From Acidimicrobiales bacterium (GTDB lineage: Bacteria; Actinomycetota; Acidimicrobiia; Acidimicrobiales; Aldehydirespiratoraceae): 64,000 nucleotides of DNA. The translations under genes and the position numbers were made by a program. Every line of letters begins with the position of its first letter. The first letter of the stretch is position 1. This document shows, piece by piece, positions 26,692 to 36,777 of this stretch. Below the pieces are notes generated by a model, which searched no databases, was not told the DNA's origin, and saw nothing but the letters and a program-made list of their open reading frames with translations. The stretch is from NCBI GenBank assembly GCA_033344915.1, contig JAWPML010000001.1, positions 1,918,369 to 1,982,368 on the forward strand, written 5' to 3'.

Positions 26692-27212
26692 GCCAACTCG
26701 ACGGCACGGGCATGAAGCGCCTCCATCGCGAATGGCGGCGCCGCACGGACGGCCGGCTGGCGTTGATCCTCGACGGCGTGCAGAACCCGTTCAACGTCGG
26801 GTCCGTCGTGCGGACCGCCGCGGCCGAGCGGGTCGACCACGTGTGGATCGCCGGCGGCACCGCCCCCGACCACGACAAGGTCAACAAGACTGCGCTCGGC
26901 ACCGCCCGCTATCTCACGTGGGACGAGGTCGAGGACGGTCCCGCGGCCGTCGCCGCGGCGAAGGCGGCCGGCTATCGCGTGGTCGCCGTCGAACTCACGT
27001 CGACCGCCGTGCCCCTCCACGAGGCGGATCTCTCCACGGACGTCGCCCTCGTCATCGGCCACGAGGACCGCGGGGTCACGCCGGCGACGTTGGCCGAGTG
27101 CGACCAGACCGCCTTCATCCCCCAACTCGGCAAGGTCGGCAGCCTCAACGTCGCCGCCGCCACGGCGATCGCGATCTACGAAGCCCGTCGCTGCCGCTGG
27201 ACGGCTAGTTGA
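26688..27212 (+). CDS. TrmH/SpoU-family RNA 2'-O-methyltransferase
   Basis: A 174-residue knotted methyltransferase without an extra N-terminal domain. Motif 1 LDGVQNPFNVGSVVRTAAA, motif 2 LVIGHEDRGV and motif 3 IPQLGKVGSLNVAAATAIAI are complete. Short members of this family methylate tRNA G18 (TrmH); that target is plausible here but unproven. ATG 26688 overlaps the previous stop. The 3' end overlaps that of the convergent patatin-like gene by 8 bases (27205-27212). Confidence 0.88.
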   Translation: MSQLDGTGMKRLHREWRRRTDGRLALILDGVQNPFNVGSVVRTAAAERVDHVWIAGGTAPDHDKVNKTALGTARYLTWDEVEDGPAAVAAAKAAGYRVVAVELTSTAVPLHEADLSTDVALVIGHEDRGVTPATLAECDQTAFIPQLGKVGSLNVAAATAIAIYEARRCRWTAS

Positions 27213-30200
27213 CGTAGCCGATCGGGATGTTGTGCAGCTCCGCCATCCGCCGGAACTCCTGGGCCGCGGTTGCGCCCGTGAGGTGTCCGAGCGCCCGGTA
27301 CGACTCGAACTTCTGACCGTCGAAGAGCTGGTTGACCGTGCTGTGCGACGGGAACTTCTTGTCCCGACGGCCGAACGAGCGCACGTCCCAGGGGTGCGCA
27401 CGCACCACCGCGGTCTTGGCGAAGACGATGATTCCCCGGGTGCCGTCGGGATAGTGGATCGTGCCGGACACGACGGCGGCGGGTGATTCGCGCGACATCT
27501 CGATGTCCTCGGGATCGAGCGCGCTGGGGTCCAGGATGATCTCCACGCCGAGCTCGGCCCGGGCCAACGCGATCGTCTCGCCCACAGCCTTGAAGGAATC
27601 GATGTCGTCGCCCCCGGCGTCGAACGCCATCACCGCCGTGCACCCGCGCCGGAGCAGCTCCACCAGGCCGAGGTTGTCGATGTGGCCACCATCGGTGACG
27701 TAGAGGAACGTGTCCTCGAGATTGTGACGCCGGAGCACCTCGTTGAGCAGATAATTCGCCCGCGGCCGCCGCGCCCAGCCACCGGGAAGCTTCGCCCGGG
27801 CGACGGAGTCGGGGTGCGGCGTCCACACGCCGAGGCGCAGGTTGAACAGGGCGAGCAGCGACGTGACGGCCGGCAGTGTGAGCCGCCCCATCGACGGCGA
27901 CACCGCCGCGCCCGAGATCGCCACCGCCGCGGGAAGGGTGGCGTTGCGGTGCAGGCGACTCGACACAACCGACTCGAAGTGCTCGGTCTGGCAGTAGCCG
28001 ACCACCGGACCACCGATCTCGGTGCTGCTGAACGTGAACCCCACGGCGCCACGGCCGGCCGGTGACACGTCGGCCGTCGTGATGTTCGCCGCCGCGCAGA
28101 AGATCGTCTGCGGCCATCTGTCGTCCGGGTCCTCGCCGTATCGGGACAGCGACCAGAACCGATCGGTCTCGAGGGTCGAGGCCGCCGCCTTCCCGTTCGG
28201 CATGAGTATCCGGCGCAGTCCGAACGCCGACTCCAGCCGGGCCTTGTAGAACGGATGGAACGTCCGCCGGTTCTGATCACCGGGCAGGAACAGGACGACG
28301 AGCGTGCCGAGGGTGATCAACCAGATCGTCACACTGTCGTTCCATTCGGAGGTGACGGCGTACCAGATGGTGCCGAACACCACCCCGGGAACGACGATCC
28401 ACGCCGCGATGTTGCCGAGCACCTTCTTGTTGCGGCTGGCCACCGCGGCGACCGCATTGCCGATCAGCGAGGTGACGCCGAGCAGCTTGAGCACGCCGAT
28501 GAACGTGATCTCCGTCGCCCCCGTCACCGCGGCGGCCTGCGTGTCGTCCGCGAGGAGATCGTCGGGGAACAGCGCCTGAGCAACCCACGCGAGTGCCTGC
28601 GGCACCCAGGTCACGAGCAGCGGTACGAACACGGCCACGGAGAACAGAACGGCGGCGACGGCGACCGCCACCCCTCGCCGAGCCCGCGCGGTCGGGAGGG
28701 CATTGACGGGGTCGACGGCGCGGGCGACCTTCACCCTCCGGCTCGCTCGCATCGCCACGCCGAACGAGACGGCCGTCACGACGATGAGTGGGACCGACCA
28801 CCAGAGGTCGTATCCCGGGGCATGGAGGTCGGGGTGGAGGAACGACATTCGGCTGACGGCCGCGACCGGGACGGCGACAAGCCACACGGTGAGCACGAGG
28901 AACGCGAAGTTGTGGCCAAGGCCGAGCAGGAACCGGAGGAAGACGAGGAACTTGTTCCACGCTTTCGGGGCGAGATAGGTGGTGCGGTTGCGGAGAAGTC
29001 GCTCCTCCGGTGACAGCGGAGCGAACGGTGCTTCGTCCGCGAGCAGCCGCGCGTCGGACTCGCGCCGCAGGGTGGTCATCGCTCCGGTGATGTAGCCACC
29101 GCCGGACACCGACGCGAGATAGCGCGACTGCCGTAGGAGATCGTCCTCCTGGAGCGCCTGGTACACACCGAGATGGAACGAGGCCGAGCGGATTCCGCCG
29201 CCGCTGGCGCTGATCCCCATCCGTCCCTCGACCGGCTTGCGGGACCAGTCGTTGCGAAGTTCGATCGACGCCGACTCCCAACTGTTCGGGTCCAGCCCGG
29301 CGGGCGGTTTCGACTCGAATCGCTCCCGGTCCGGACCGTAGGCCGGGACGACCGGACGGGTCTGGAGCCCTTCGATGTACCAGCGGCGACTGCGCTTCTG
29401 CACGCCCGCATCCGACGTGCGACGACGCTGCGCCGACAGCCTCGCCCACTCCCGGACGCGGGCAACGCGGGCCTCCCGACGGCTCATCACCTGACTGACG
29501 CTGCGGGCCTTGTCGACCTCCACCTGCGCGAGCGTCTCCGCCCGTCGCGCCGCGACGACCGCGTCGAGGTCGGCGGACTCGCCCGCAGCCACGGCGTCCT
29601 GCAGAACGATCCGGAGCGAACGCGCGTCGGCCAACGCCGCCTCCGCGGCTGTCAACGCCGCGGTCGCAGCCGCCGCCCCAACGCGCGCCGTCAACTGTGC
29701 CTCGTCCACCCACTCCTGGATGCGGCGGTTCTCGGCCTCGTCCGGACCACGTTCGACAACGCGCGGCTCCGCCCCGAACACCCCCGGGAGCATCCACTCC
29801 AGGAAGCCCCAGATCCAGGCGAGCACGCCGACGAAGGCGTAGACCAACGCCACCGCGATGAGCACGAACTTCGCCCACGCGAAGGTCGCCGCCACCGCGG
29901 CGACGACACCACCGGCATCGCTCGCCGTTGCCCCGGTGGCGCCGAAGCTGAGCTCCTCGAGGACGAACAGGAGTCCGAGGTTCTCGACCATGTCGAAGCC
30001 ACCCGCGAGCAGTGCAGCCAGACCGGCATGACGTCCGAGGGCCACGGCCCAGGGGTCGGCCATGTTCCGACGACCGACCCCGCACAGATAGGCGAGGAGA
30101 ACCGCGTAGCCAGCCGCGAAACCGAAGTCGAAGAGCAACTGGCGCCGGATCGCGTCCGCGTCGTTCTCGGTCCAACGCGTCTTCACCCGCGCGTCGGAAT

Positions 30201-30564
30201 CGCCCGGAGCCTCGCCGTTCACGACCTCCTGGATCCTGTCGGCGCTCCCGGCCAGTTCGAAGTCGACGATGTTGTGGGCGCCGTCGACCGGCTTGGTGTC
30301 GGCGAACTCGAAGAGGGCAGCGCTGCCGAGGACGACCAGAAGTGCGATGGCACCGATCCAGTGCCGTATCGGCTGTCGCTCGACCGGCTCCCAGATGAAC
30401 CGACGGAAGTGGATCGTCTGCTTCTCGCCGCGGTCGTCGGTGAACGTCAGACGTTTGGTCGCCGCCTCGCGGCCGATCCCGATGAGGTCCGCCAAGCGAG
30501 CGGGCCGGGACCGACGGGGCGCCGCGACCGCATCGTCGTCCGTCTCGCCTGTCACCGCCGCCAT
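27205..30564 (-). CDS. large multi-pass patatin-like phospholipase
   Basis: A 1119-residue membrane protein. N-terminal helices occur at about 67-88, 145-165, 178-200 and 218-260, then an Ala/Arg-rich, probably coiled-coil segment (275-395). The lipase core starts at about 448: SASGGGIRSASFHLG is the oxyanion block and YLASVSGGGYITGAM carries the nucleophile Ser487. The catalytic Asp is in LYVTDGGHIDNLGL (Asp958). Between Ser and Asp lie about six further hydrophobic segments (535-762), an unusual split. ISGAAVSPSMG (about 884-894) is a further block preceding the Asp. It probably hydrolyses membrane lipids from the inner side. ATG 30564 has an AGGGGGA ribosome site. Substrate unknown. Confidence 0.82.
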   Translation of the reverse strand: MAAVTGETDDDAVAAPRRSRPARLADLIGIGREAATKRLTFTDDRGEKQTIHFRRFIWEPVERQPIRHWIGAIALLVVLGSAALFEFADTKPVDGAHNIVDFELAGSADRIQEVVNGEAPGDSDARVKTRWTENDADAIRRQLLFDFGFAAGYAVLLAYLCGVGRRNMADPWAVALGRHAGLAALLAGGFDMVENLGLLFVLEELSFGATGATASDAGGVVAAVAATFAWAKFVLIAVALVYAFVGVLAWIWGFLEWMLPGVFGAEPRVVERGPDEAENRRIQEWVDEAQLTARVGAAAATAALTAAEAALADARSLRIVLQDAVAAGESADLDAVVAARRAETLAQVEVDKARSVSQVMSRREARVARVREWARLSAQRRRTSDAGVQKRSRRWYIEGLQTRPVVPAYGPDRERFESKPPAGLDPNSWESASIELRNDWSRKPVEGRMGISASGGGIRSASFHLGVYQALQEDDLLRQSRYLASVSGGGYITGAMTTLRRESDARLLADEAPFAPLSPEERLLRNRTTYLAPKAWNKFLVFLRFLLGLGHNFAFLVLTVWLVAVPVAAVSRMSFLHPDLHAPGYDLWWSVPLIVVTAVSFGVAMRASRRVKVARAVDPVNALPTARARRGVAVAVAAVLFSVAVFVPLLVTWVPQALAWVAQALFPDDLLADDTQAAAVTGATEITFIGVLKLLGVTSLIGNAVAAVASRNKKVLGNIAAWIVVPGVVFGTIWYAVTSEWNDSVTIWLITLGTLVVLFLPGDQNRRTFHPFYKARLESAFGLRRILMPNGKAAASTLETDRFWSLSRYGEDPDDRWPQTIFCAAANITTADVSPAGRGAVGFTFSSTEIGGPVVGYCQTEHFESVVSSRLHRNATLPAAVAISGAAVSPSMGRLTLPAVTSLLALFNLRLGVWTPHPDSVARAKLPGGWARRPRANYLLNEVLRRHNLEDTFLYVTDGGHIDNLGLVELLRRGCTAVMAFDAGGDDIDSFKAVGETIALARAELGVEIILDPSALDPEDIEMSRESPAAVVSGTIHYPDGTRGIIVFAKTAVVRAHPWDVRSFGRRDKKFPSHSTVNQLFDGQKFESYRALGHLTGATAAQEFRRMAELHNIPIGYVN

Positions 30565-30644
30565 GGCCGTCCCCCTGCTGAACCGAAATCGCGCCGGCTC
30601 GTGTCCGACTTCCTACCAGAATCGGTCCGCGCGGTCGACGGAGC

Positions 30645-31184
30645 TCAGTTGCGGGCGGCCGTCTCCCGGCAGACCCGGACGATCTCGTCGGCGAGGCGCT
30701 CGTCGGTGCCGAGGGCGAGCCGCACGGAACAGGCGACGTACTCGTCCGCGCCGTCGGCGAAGGCGGCGACGACCACGATGCGGCCCGCGGTGGCCGTCGT
30801 CGCCCGGAGCACGTAGGCGTCCGACAGCTCCTCCTCGACGACGTCGAAGAGGCTGTCCCCGCTCGCGGCGCGCATGTCGACGAACGACGGCAGCGATGCC
30901 GCGCCGGCGGTCCACTCCGCCAGGGTCGCGGCACGACACCCGTCGAGTGGACAGGCCCGGGCGACCGACCACACATCGAAACCCTCGACGCCGCCGGGCG
31001 GATGGAAGTCCCACACGAAGGCTCCCTCGGCGACCCAACCGAGCGGCACCTCGGTCACGAGGCCTTCTTCGGTGGTGACCGTCTCGAGGTCGGGCCCCGG
31101 TTCGTCGTCGCTCGCCGTGAGGATGAGTGCACCGCCGACGAGGCCGAGCACGATCAGTCCGACGAGCACCCAGGGACGACGCAT
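30645..31184 (-). CDS. membrane-anchored protein of unknown function
   Basis: A 179-residue protein with one N-terminal helix (residues about 5-24, WVLVGLIVLGLVGGALIL) after two arginines, so the rest is probably outside the cell. The exported part is acidic and has paired cysteines (ACPLDGCRAA; VACSVRL and RVCRET near the end) that could form disulphides. No known domain is recognised. ATG 31184 lies four bases after the priA stop, so it is probably the last gene of the metK-priA run. The ORF continues upstream only by overlapping priA. Confidence 0.7.
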   Translation of the reverse strand: MRRPWVLVGLIVLGLVGGALILTASDDEPGPDLETVTTEEGLVTEVPLGWVAEGAFVWDFHPPGGVEGFDVWSVARACPLDGCRAATLAEWTAGAASLPSFVDMRAASGDSLFDVVEEELSDAYVLRATTATAGRIVVVAAFADGADEYVACSVRLALGTDERLADEIVRVCRETAARN

Positions 31185-31188
31185 CGGC

Positions 31189-33060
31189 TCATACTCGCAG
31201 GGGATCGACCTCGATCCGCAGCCGGGCCGCGGGCCGCGGCGTGCGCGCCAGCGCGTCGAGCAGCGGCGGATGCGACGGCGCCCGCAGCAGCCAGCGGTCG
31301 TCGACGGGACCGCGGACCTGCACATCGTCCGGCTCGCCGAACGCCTCGACGAAGGCTTCGGCCCCGGCCCCGCTGACGAGCGCCTCGGCGCCGTACGGCG
31401 GCGCACCGGTCGCCTGGCGACGATCCCGCTCCGCCACGGCCACGATCGACGGATCGGCGCGAACCGCGGCCTGCACCACCTCGTGCTCGGGTTGGCGCGT
31501 CTGGAGGACGAGCCGGCCGTTGTCGCCGCGGGGCCCGAGCAGGCGGGCGGCGCGGGCGAGGAGGGCGAGCGCCTGTTCGGGTGCGCGCTGGGTGGGCCGG
31601 AGCAGTTCCTGATCCAGGTCGAGGAACACGATCACATCCGCCCGGTCCACCCGATGCAGGAGGGCCTCCGTGCCGATGACGACGCGGCTCTGCGGCGGAT
31701 CGTCGGAGGCGGCCGTGACCTCGTCGACGTCCTCGCCGACCAGCGCGGCGAGCTCCTCACGAGCCCGGGTGACGCCGACCCGGAGGTTCTTCAACATCGT
31801 GCTGCCGCAGTGGGCACACACGACAGGCCGATGCTCGGCGCCGTCGGCCGTCTCCAGCCGATCGTCCACCAGCACCATCGGTCGGCTGCCGTCCTCCGAA
31901 CAGACGATCTCGCCGCAGGTCGCACAGGCGAGCAAACGGGCCCGTCCGGTCCGGTTGAGGATGCACAGCACCCGGCCCGAGCGCAGGCGCTCCCCCAGTC
32001 GTTCCGCGAAGGGTCCGGCCTTGACCGGGTCATCGGCGCGGCGATCGAGCACGTCGACGATCGGCCAGCCGTCGCGCTCGGCCCCGCGATCGGGACGCAG
32101 GAGCGGACCGGCCCGGAGCGCGTCGAGCGACGGCGTCGGGGATGCGAGCACACAGGGAACAGCCGCCCGACGACACCGCTCGAGCACGACCTCGCGGGCG
32201 TGCCAGGTGGGCTGGCGTTCCTCCTGAAGTGCTTCGTCGTGCTCGTCGAACACGACCCCGGCGGCGAGGTTCGGCATCGGCATCCAGGCCGCCGAGCGGG
32301 TGCCGACGACCGTCGCTCCCCCGGCTGCGGTCGCCCAGTCGTCCGGACCGAGGGCGACGACGACGCCGGCCCGCCGCAGCGCGATCGCGAGACGACGAGC
32401 CCGGCTCATGTCGGCGACGACGATCAGGGCGTCGCCGCGCCGACACGCGGCCAGCGCGAGCGAGACACCGTCATCGGTCGGCGGGGCCCGCACGACCGCG
32501 ACGTCGTTGTCGAACGCCGCGTCGAACACGTCGGCCGGACCCGACGGCACGGGCGCTCGGGGCCGGCTGTCGGGGATGCCCGCGACCATCCGGGGCGGCG
32601 ACGCCGTGCGCAGGAACGGCACCCGCCGGCCGGCCCAGCGCCACGCCGCCCAGATCGAGAGGTCCAACAGGTCCGCGCTCGGCCCGACGCCGCTGACCTT
32701 CGTGAGGGGCACCAGGTGCACGCCCGGCGCCGGCTCGACATCGACGGCGGTGACCCACCCGGCCACGCGCCGCCCGGCGAGGTCGACGCGCACCATCGAG
32801 CCCACCTCGACCCGGCTCGCGCGACCGTCGTCGGCCCATTCCGGCGGCACCACATAGTCGAATTCGCGGTCGATGGCGGGAACGTCGGGCAGCACGCGCA
32901 CGACCCGCCCCGGAGGGCGGGTCGCAGCATCGGATTCCGGCTCCCCCGGGCGGTCGAACTCAGTGAGCTCGAACAGCCCCTCCGGAGCAGCGTCGGGTTC
33001 GCTCGGGCTCAGAGCCCCAGCGCTGACTTCAGGTCGTCGACCTTGTTCGTCTGCTCCCAC
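31189..33060 (-). CDS. priA: PriA-like primosomal protein with degenerate helicase motifs
   Basis: A replication-restart protein homologue, up to 623 residues. [20 protein letters not shown] is the 3'-end-binding domain, FDEHDE replaces DEAH, and CATCGEIVC plus VCAHCG are what remains of the zinc-binding cysteines. There is no GxGKT Walker A (the site reads [13 protein letters not shown]), so ATP-driven unwinding is unlikely; loss of these motifs is known in actinobacterial PriA. GTG 33060 overlaps metK by 52 bases; GTG 32901 would begin [14 protein letters not shown] with a 3-codon difference from the conserved edge and is a real alternative. Its role may be structural. Confidence 0.85.
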   Translation of the reverse strand: MGADEQGRRPEVSAGALSPSEPDAAPEGLFELTEFDRPGEPESDAATRPPGRVVRVLPDVPAIDREFDYVVPPEWADDGRASRVEVGSMVRVDLAGRRVAGWVTAVDVEPAPGVHLVPLTKVSGVGPSADLLDLSIWAAWRWAGRRVPFLRTASPPRMVAGIPDSRPRAPVPSGPADVFDAAFDNDVAVVRAPPTDDGVSLALAACRRGDALIVVADMSRARRLAIALRRAGVVVALGPDDWATAAGGATVVGTRSAAWMPMPNLAAGVVFDEHDEALQEERQPTWHAREVVLERCRRAAVPCVLASPTPSLDALRAGPLLRPDRGAERDGWPIVDVLDRRADDPVKAGPFAERLGERLRSGRVLCILNRTGRARLLACATCGEIVCSEDGSRPMVLVDDRLETADGAEHRPVVCAHCGSTMLKNLRVGVTRAREELAALVGEDVDEVTAASDDPPQSRVVIGTEALLHRVDRADVIVFLDLDQELLRPTQRAPEQALALLARAARLLGPRGDNGRLVLQTRQPEHEVVQAAVRADPSIVAVAERDRRQATGAPPYGAEALVSGAGAEAFVEAFGEPDDVQVRGPVDDRWLLRAPSHPPLLDALARTPRPAARLRIEVDPLRV

Positions 33061-34211
33061 GGGAACAGTCCACCATCCGTGGAGCGACCGAAGTGGCCAT
33101 AGGCCGCGGTCTGTCGGTAGATCGGCCGACGCAGGTCGAGGTCGCGCATGATCGCGCCGGGACGGAGGTCGAAGACGTCGTCGACGGCCTTCTCGATCGC
33201 GGCCTTGTCGACCGTCTCGGTGCCGAAGGTCTCGACCAGGACCGACATCGGACGGGCCATGCCGATCGCGTAGGCGACCTGGATCTCACAGCGGCTGGCC
33301 GCGCCGGAGGCGACCACGTTCTTCGCGACCCAGCGGGTCGCGTAGGCGGCCGAGCGGTCGACCTTCGACGGGTCCTTGCCCGAGAAGGCACCGCCACCGT
33401 GGCGGGCCATGCCGCCGTAGGTGTCGACGATGATCTTGCGGCCGGTGAGGCCGGCGTCGCCCACGGGACCACCGATCACGAAGCGACCGGTCGGGTTGAC
33501 GAAGACCTCGTAGTCGTCGTCGGCGAACGCCTCGGGGATGACCGGACGGATCACGTGCTCGATGAGATCCGGCCGGATCATCGTGTCGCGATCGATGCCG
33601 TCGTTGTGCTGGGTCGACACCAGCACGGTCTTGAGCTTGACCGGCTTGTTGTCCTCGTACTCGAACGTGACCTGGGTCTTGGCGTCCGGACGCAGGTAGG
33701 GAATCGTGCCCGCCTTGCGGACCTCGGCGTGGCGCTCGGCCATCCGGTGGGCCACGTGGATCGGCAGCGGCATGAGCGCGTCGGTCTCGTCGCACGCGTA
33801 GCCGAACATCATTCCCTGGTCGCCGGCTCCCTGCTTGTCGAGTTCGTCGGCCTCGCCGGCTTCACCCGAGCGGACCTCCTCGGAGGCGGTGACGCCCTGG
33901 GAGATGTCGGGCGACTGCTCGTCGATCGCGATCATGACGCCGCAGGTGTTGCCGTCGTAGCCGAACGACTCACGGTCGTAGCCGATGTTGTTGATCGTCT
34001 CCCGAACGGTGCCGGGGATGTCGACGTAGGCCTCGGTCGTGATCTCGCCGGCGACGATCGCCAGGCCGGTGGTGACCATGGTCTCGCAGGCGACCCGGGA
34101 CATCGGGTCCTGCTCCAACATGGCATCGAGAATCGCGTCCGAGATCTGATCGGCCATCTTGTCGGGATGGCCCTCGGAAACGCTCTCCGAAGTGAAGGTC
34201 CAGCGGGTCAC
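33009..34211 (-). CDS. metK: S-adenosylmethionine synthetase
   Basis: Makes SAM from methionine and ATP. It has 400 residues. [19 protein letters not shown] opens the N-terminal domain with a Mg and ATP site. The [12 protein letters not shown] signature and the P-loop-like [19 protein letters not shown] are intact. GTG 34211 overlaps the coaBC stop as GTGA. No SAM riboswitch is visible, as the gene lies inside an operon. Part of the conserved gmk-rpoZ-coaBC-metK-priA block. Confidence 0.97.
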   Translation of the reverse strand: MTRWTFTSESVSEGHPDKMADQISDAILDAMLEQDPMSRVACETMVTTGLAIVAGEITTEAYVDIPGTVRETINNIGYDRESFGYDGNTCGVMIAIDEQSPDISQGVTASEEVRSGEAGEADELDKQGAGDQGMMFGYACDETDALMPLPIHVAHRMAERHAEVRKAGTIPYLRPDAKTQVTFEYEDNKPVKLKTVLVSTQHNDGIDRDTMIRPDLIEHVIRPVIPEAFADDDYEVFVNPTGRFVIGGPVGDAGLTGRKIIVDTYGGMARHGGGAFSGKDPSKVDRSAAYATRWVAKNVVASGAASRCEIQVAYAIGMARPMSVLVETFGTETVDKAAIEKAVDDVFDLRPGAIMRDLDLRRPIYRQTAAYGHFGRSTDGGLFPWEQTNKVDDLKSALGL

Positions 34212-35458
34212 TCTTGCTCCTGATCGGTGGGTGAGACGGTGTTGTTCGAAAGAGGGGTGGGATCGGTTTCGAGACAGCCCCGCGCCGAATCCAGTACGGC
34301 GCGCGCGATGTCTCGCTTGTCGGACAGTGGTACATGATGCCGTGAGCCGTCCGCCATGAGCACAATGACCTCATTTGTCTCGTGCTCGAAGCCCACACCG
34401 GGCTTGGAGACGTCGTTGGCGACGATCATGTCGAGATTCTTGCGCTCGAGCTTGGCCGCGGCATTGTCGAGCAGGTCGTCGGTCTCCGCGGCGAAACCGA
34501 CCAGCACCTGGCCCGGCTTCTTGTGCTCACCCAGCCGGGCGAGGATGTCGACCGTGGGCACCAGCGCGACATCGGGGGCGCCGTCGTGCTTCTTCAGCTT
34601 GCCGTCGGCCGCGGTGGCGGGCCGGAAGTCCGCGACGGCGGCCGCCATCACGACGATCTCGGCGTCGGGCGCCTCGAGTTCGCACGCGGCAGCCATCTCG
34701 GCCGCGGTCTCGACCGGGACGACCCGCACCCCGCTGGGGGCGCTCTCGCCGCGGGTGGTGACCAGGACGACGTCCGCACCGCGGGCGGCGGCCTCCGCTG
34801 CGACCGCGTGGCCCTGCTTGCCGGAGGAACGGTTGCCGACATAGCGCACGGCGTCGATCGGTTCACGGGTGCCCCCCGCGGTGACCAGGACGCGCCGGGC
34901 GACGAGATCGCCGGGGGCCAGCGCCCGCTCCGCCGCGGCGAAGATCGTGGCGGGCTCGGCGAGGCGGCCGTGGCCGATGTCACCGCCAGCGAGACGGCCG
35001 GACTCCGGGGCGACGATGAGCACGCCGCGTTCCTCGAGCACCTCGAGGTTCTCCTGCACCGATGCCTGTTCCCACATCTCGGTGTGCATCGCGGGACACA
35101 CCATGACGGGGGCCCGGGTGGCGAGCACGGTCGCCATGAGCAGGTCAGCCGAGCGGCCGGTGCGGATGTCCGAGATGACCCGTGCGGTGGCCGGGCAGAT
35201 CAGCACGAGATCGGCGTCCTGACCGAGGACCGTGTGCGGAATCGGCGTGTCCGGATCGTGGAAGAGCGACGTGCGGGCGGGTTCGCTGGCCAACGCCGAG
35301 AACGTGGTGGCGCCGACCATCTCGAGCGCGCCGTCCGTCAGGATCGGCGACACGTGGGCGCCGGCGTCGACGAGACGCCGGCAGACCTCCACGGCCTTGT
35401 ACGCCGCGATGCCACCGGTGACGCCAAGGACGATGCGGCGACCGGTGAGGGATCCCAT
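34208..35458 (-). CDS. coaBC: bifunctional phosphopantothenoylcysteine decarboxylase/synthase
   Basis: Two consecutive coenzyme A steps. The N-terminal flavoprotein CoaC domain (about 1-180) has [19 protein letters not shown] and the active-site PAMHTEMW. The C-terminal CoaB domain has [35 protein letters not shown] and a lysine-containing [13 protein letters not shown]. 416 residues is normal. ATG 35458 is 14 bases after rpoZ; the C-terminus ends with an unconserved 20-residue tail. Confidence 0.96.
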   Translation of the reverse strand: MGSLTGRRIVLGVTGGIAAYKAVEVCRRLVDAGAHVSPILTDGALEMVGATTFSALASEPARTSLFHDPDTPIPHTVLGQDADLVLICPATARVISDIRTGRSADLLMATVLATRAPVMVCPAMHTEMWEQASVQENLEVLEERGVLIVAPESGRLAGGDIGHGRLAEPATIFAAAERALAPGDLVARRVLVTAGGTREPIDAVRYVGNRSSGKQGHAVAAEAAARGADVVLVTTRGESAPSGVRVVPVETAAEMAAACELEAPDAEIVVMAAAVADFRPATAADGKLKKHDGAPDVALVPTVDILARLGEHKKPGQVLVGFAAETDDLLDNAAAKLERKNLDMIVANDVSKPGVGFEHETNEVIVLMADGSRHHVPLSDKRDIARAVLDSARGCLETDPTPLSNNTVSPTDQEQE

Positions 35459-35472
35459 GGCGCCGGGGAGGT

Positions 35473-35799
35473 TCAGGCGCTGTCGTCGCCGAGTTCGGCG
35501 GCCGCTTCGGCCTCCGCCTGAGCAAGCGCCAGCGCCGCGGCTTCGGCTTCGGGATCGATCTCGATCGCTTCGATCTTCTCGGCCGCGATCTCCTCGAACG
35601 CGATGGACAGAGGCTTGCTGGCCGTCGAGGTGACCTGGGGCGGGACCGACGCACCGATGCCCTGGCCGAGCTGGCCGACATAGTTCGTGATCTCCCGGCT
35701 CCGCATCGCGGAGAGCGTGACGAGGCTGAACTTCGAGCCGGTCTCGTCGAGGAGTTCCTCGATCGCCGGGTTCATCATCGTGTCGTAGCCGTGCGCCAT
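35473..35799 (-). CDS. rpoZ: RNA polymerase omega subunit
   Basis: A 108-residue small subunit that helps RNA polymerase assembly. MMNPAIEELLDETGSKFSLV and TLSAMRSREITNYVGQL are the conserved beta-prime-binding helices. The C-terminal half is an Ala/Glu-rich tail beyond the usual core. ATG 35799 has a GGAG ribosome site seven bases upstream. Its position between gmk and coaBC is the actinobacterial norm. Confidence 0.95.
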   Translation of the reverse strand: MAHGYDTMMNPAIEELLDETGSKFSLVTLSAMRSREITNYVGQLGQGIGASVPPQVTSTASKPLSIAFEEIAAEKIEAIEIDPEAEAAALALAQAEAEAAAELGDDSA

Positions 35800-35855
35800 T
35801 GCATTCTCCGTGCGGTGAGGGCGCCGTCAGGCGACGGAGCCGAGCATCAATCGTA

Positions 35856-36422
35856 TCAGTCGGCGCTGTCGCCGCGGCGCGCCTCGATGTGGGCCTCGAC
35901 CTCGGCGACGGCCCGGTCGAGGTCGTCGTTCACGACGAACACGCTGTCGAGGCGGCGGGCGACCGCCACCTCCTCCTCGGCCTTGGCCAGGCGGGCCTGC
36001 ACCTTCCCCTCGGCGTCGCCGCGGCCCCGGAGACGTTCCTCCTGGTGGGCGCGGCTCGGCGCGTCCACGAAGATCAACAGGGCATCGGGATAGCGCTGTC
36101 TGATCTGCTCGGCGCCGTACACGTCGATCTCGAAGACCACGTCGTGCCCGGCCGGCGGATCCGGCACCGGCGTGCCCTGGAGATAGTCGAGGAACTCGAC
36201 CCACTCGAGGAAGCCGTCGTTCGCCACATGGGCGAGGAAGAGCTCGCGGTTGGTGAAGTGGTACGCCTCCATGTGCTCGCCCGGCCGACGAGGACGGGTG
36301 GTCCACGAACGACTCAGCCAGAGACGAGGATCGCGATCGAGAAGCCGCGCGACGATCGTACCCTTGCCGACCCCGCCGGGGCCGGAGATGACGATGATCA
36401 GGCGGTCGCTGAGTTCAGCCAC
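35856..36422 (-). CDS. gmk: guanylate kinase
   Basis: Converts GMP to GDP using ATP. It has 188 residues. [11 protein letters not shown] is the P-loop, [13 protein letters not shown] the GMP-binding segment and [20 protein letters not shown] the flexible lid region. GTG 36422 is nine bases after the mihF stop. It is followed by a 56-base gap before rpoZ with a small hairpin (35825-35838). Confidence 0.95.
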   Translation of the reverse strand: MAELSDRLIIVISGPGGVGKGTIVARLLDRDPRLWLSRSWTTRPRRPGEHMEAYHFTNRELFLAHVANDGFLEWVEFLDYLQGTPVPDPPAGHDVVFEIDVYGAEQIRQRYPDALLIFVDAPSRAHQEERLRGRGDAEGKVQARLAKAEEEVAVARRLDSVFVVNDDLDRAVAEVEAHIEARRGDSAD

Positions 36423-36431
36423 CGATGCTCC

Positions 36432-36746
36432 TCAGCCGAGCTCCTTCAGGAGCTCGCGGCGCTGGTTGTCACCCAGGCCCCGCAGACGGCGGCTGTCCGC
36501 GATCCCGATCTCCTCCATCGTGCGCCGCGCCTTCACCTTGCCCACGCCGGGCAACGACTCGAGCACGGCGAGCACCTTGGTCTTGCCGATGACCTCGTCG
36601 TTGTCCGCCATCGTCAACAACTCCGGAAGCGACAACGACCCCATTTTCAGCCGCTGTTTCAGTTCGGCCCGCACCCGGCGCGCCTCGGCGGCCTTCTGGA
36701 GCGCCGCAGCGCGCGCCTCATCGGACAGTTTCGGTGGCGTCGGCAT
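36432..36746 (-). CDS. mihF: actinobacterial integration host factor (mIHF)
   Basis: A 104-residue nucleoid-associated DNA-binding protein specific to actinobacteria, unrelated to IHF alpha/beta. LSDEARAAALQKAAEARRVR forms the long N-terminal helix; LESLPGVGKVKARRTMEE is a helix-two-turn-helix motif that contacts DNA, and RRLRGLGDNQRRELLKEL closes the protein. ATG 36746 is chosen over the upstream frame because TAGTGT lies seven bases before it. Its own promoter here separates gmk-rpoZ-coaBC-metK from the pyr operon. Confidence 0.95.
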   Translation of the reverse strand: MPTPPKLSDEARAAALQKAAEARRVRAELKQRLKMGSLSLPELLTMADNDEVIGKTKVLAVLESLPGVGKVKARRTMEEIGIADSRRLRGLGDNQRRELLKELG

Positions 36747-36759
36747 ACCGCCGACACTA
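36747..36759 (-). promoter_or_regulatory. leaderless promoter of mihF
   Basis: TAGTGT (36759-36754) is seven bases before the mihF ATG on the minus strand, with no ribosome site. The short palindrome at 36778-36790 lies just upstream. Confidence 0.55.
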
Positions 36760-36777
36760 CCGGAGAGCGCCACCCCG

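Noticed and set aside
28277-30976. An 899-residue minus-strand frame overlapping the patatin-like gene
   Set aside because: Arg/Pro/Gly-rich translation typical of an out-of-frame reading; the other frame has catalytic motifs and membrane helices.
31189-33060. Frameshift or sequencing error as the cause of the missing PriA helicase motifs
   Set aside because: The frame is open throughout and the loss of these motifs is known in actinobacterial PriA.
35800-35855. A small hairpin (CCGTC-GCCT-GACGG type, 35825-35838) between gmk and rpoZ as a terminator
   Set aside because: Only 5 bp, no T-tract, and the genes are expected to be co-transcribed; too weak to call.
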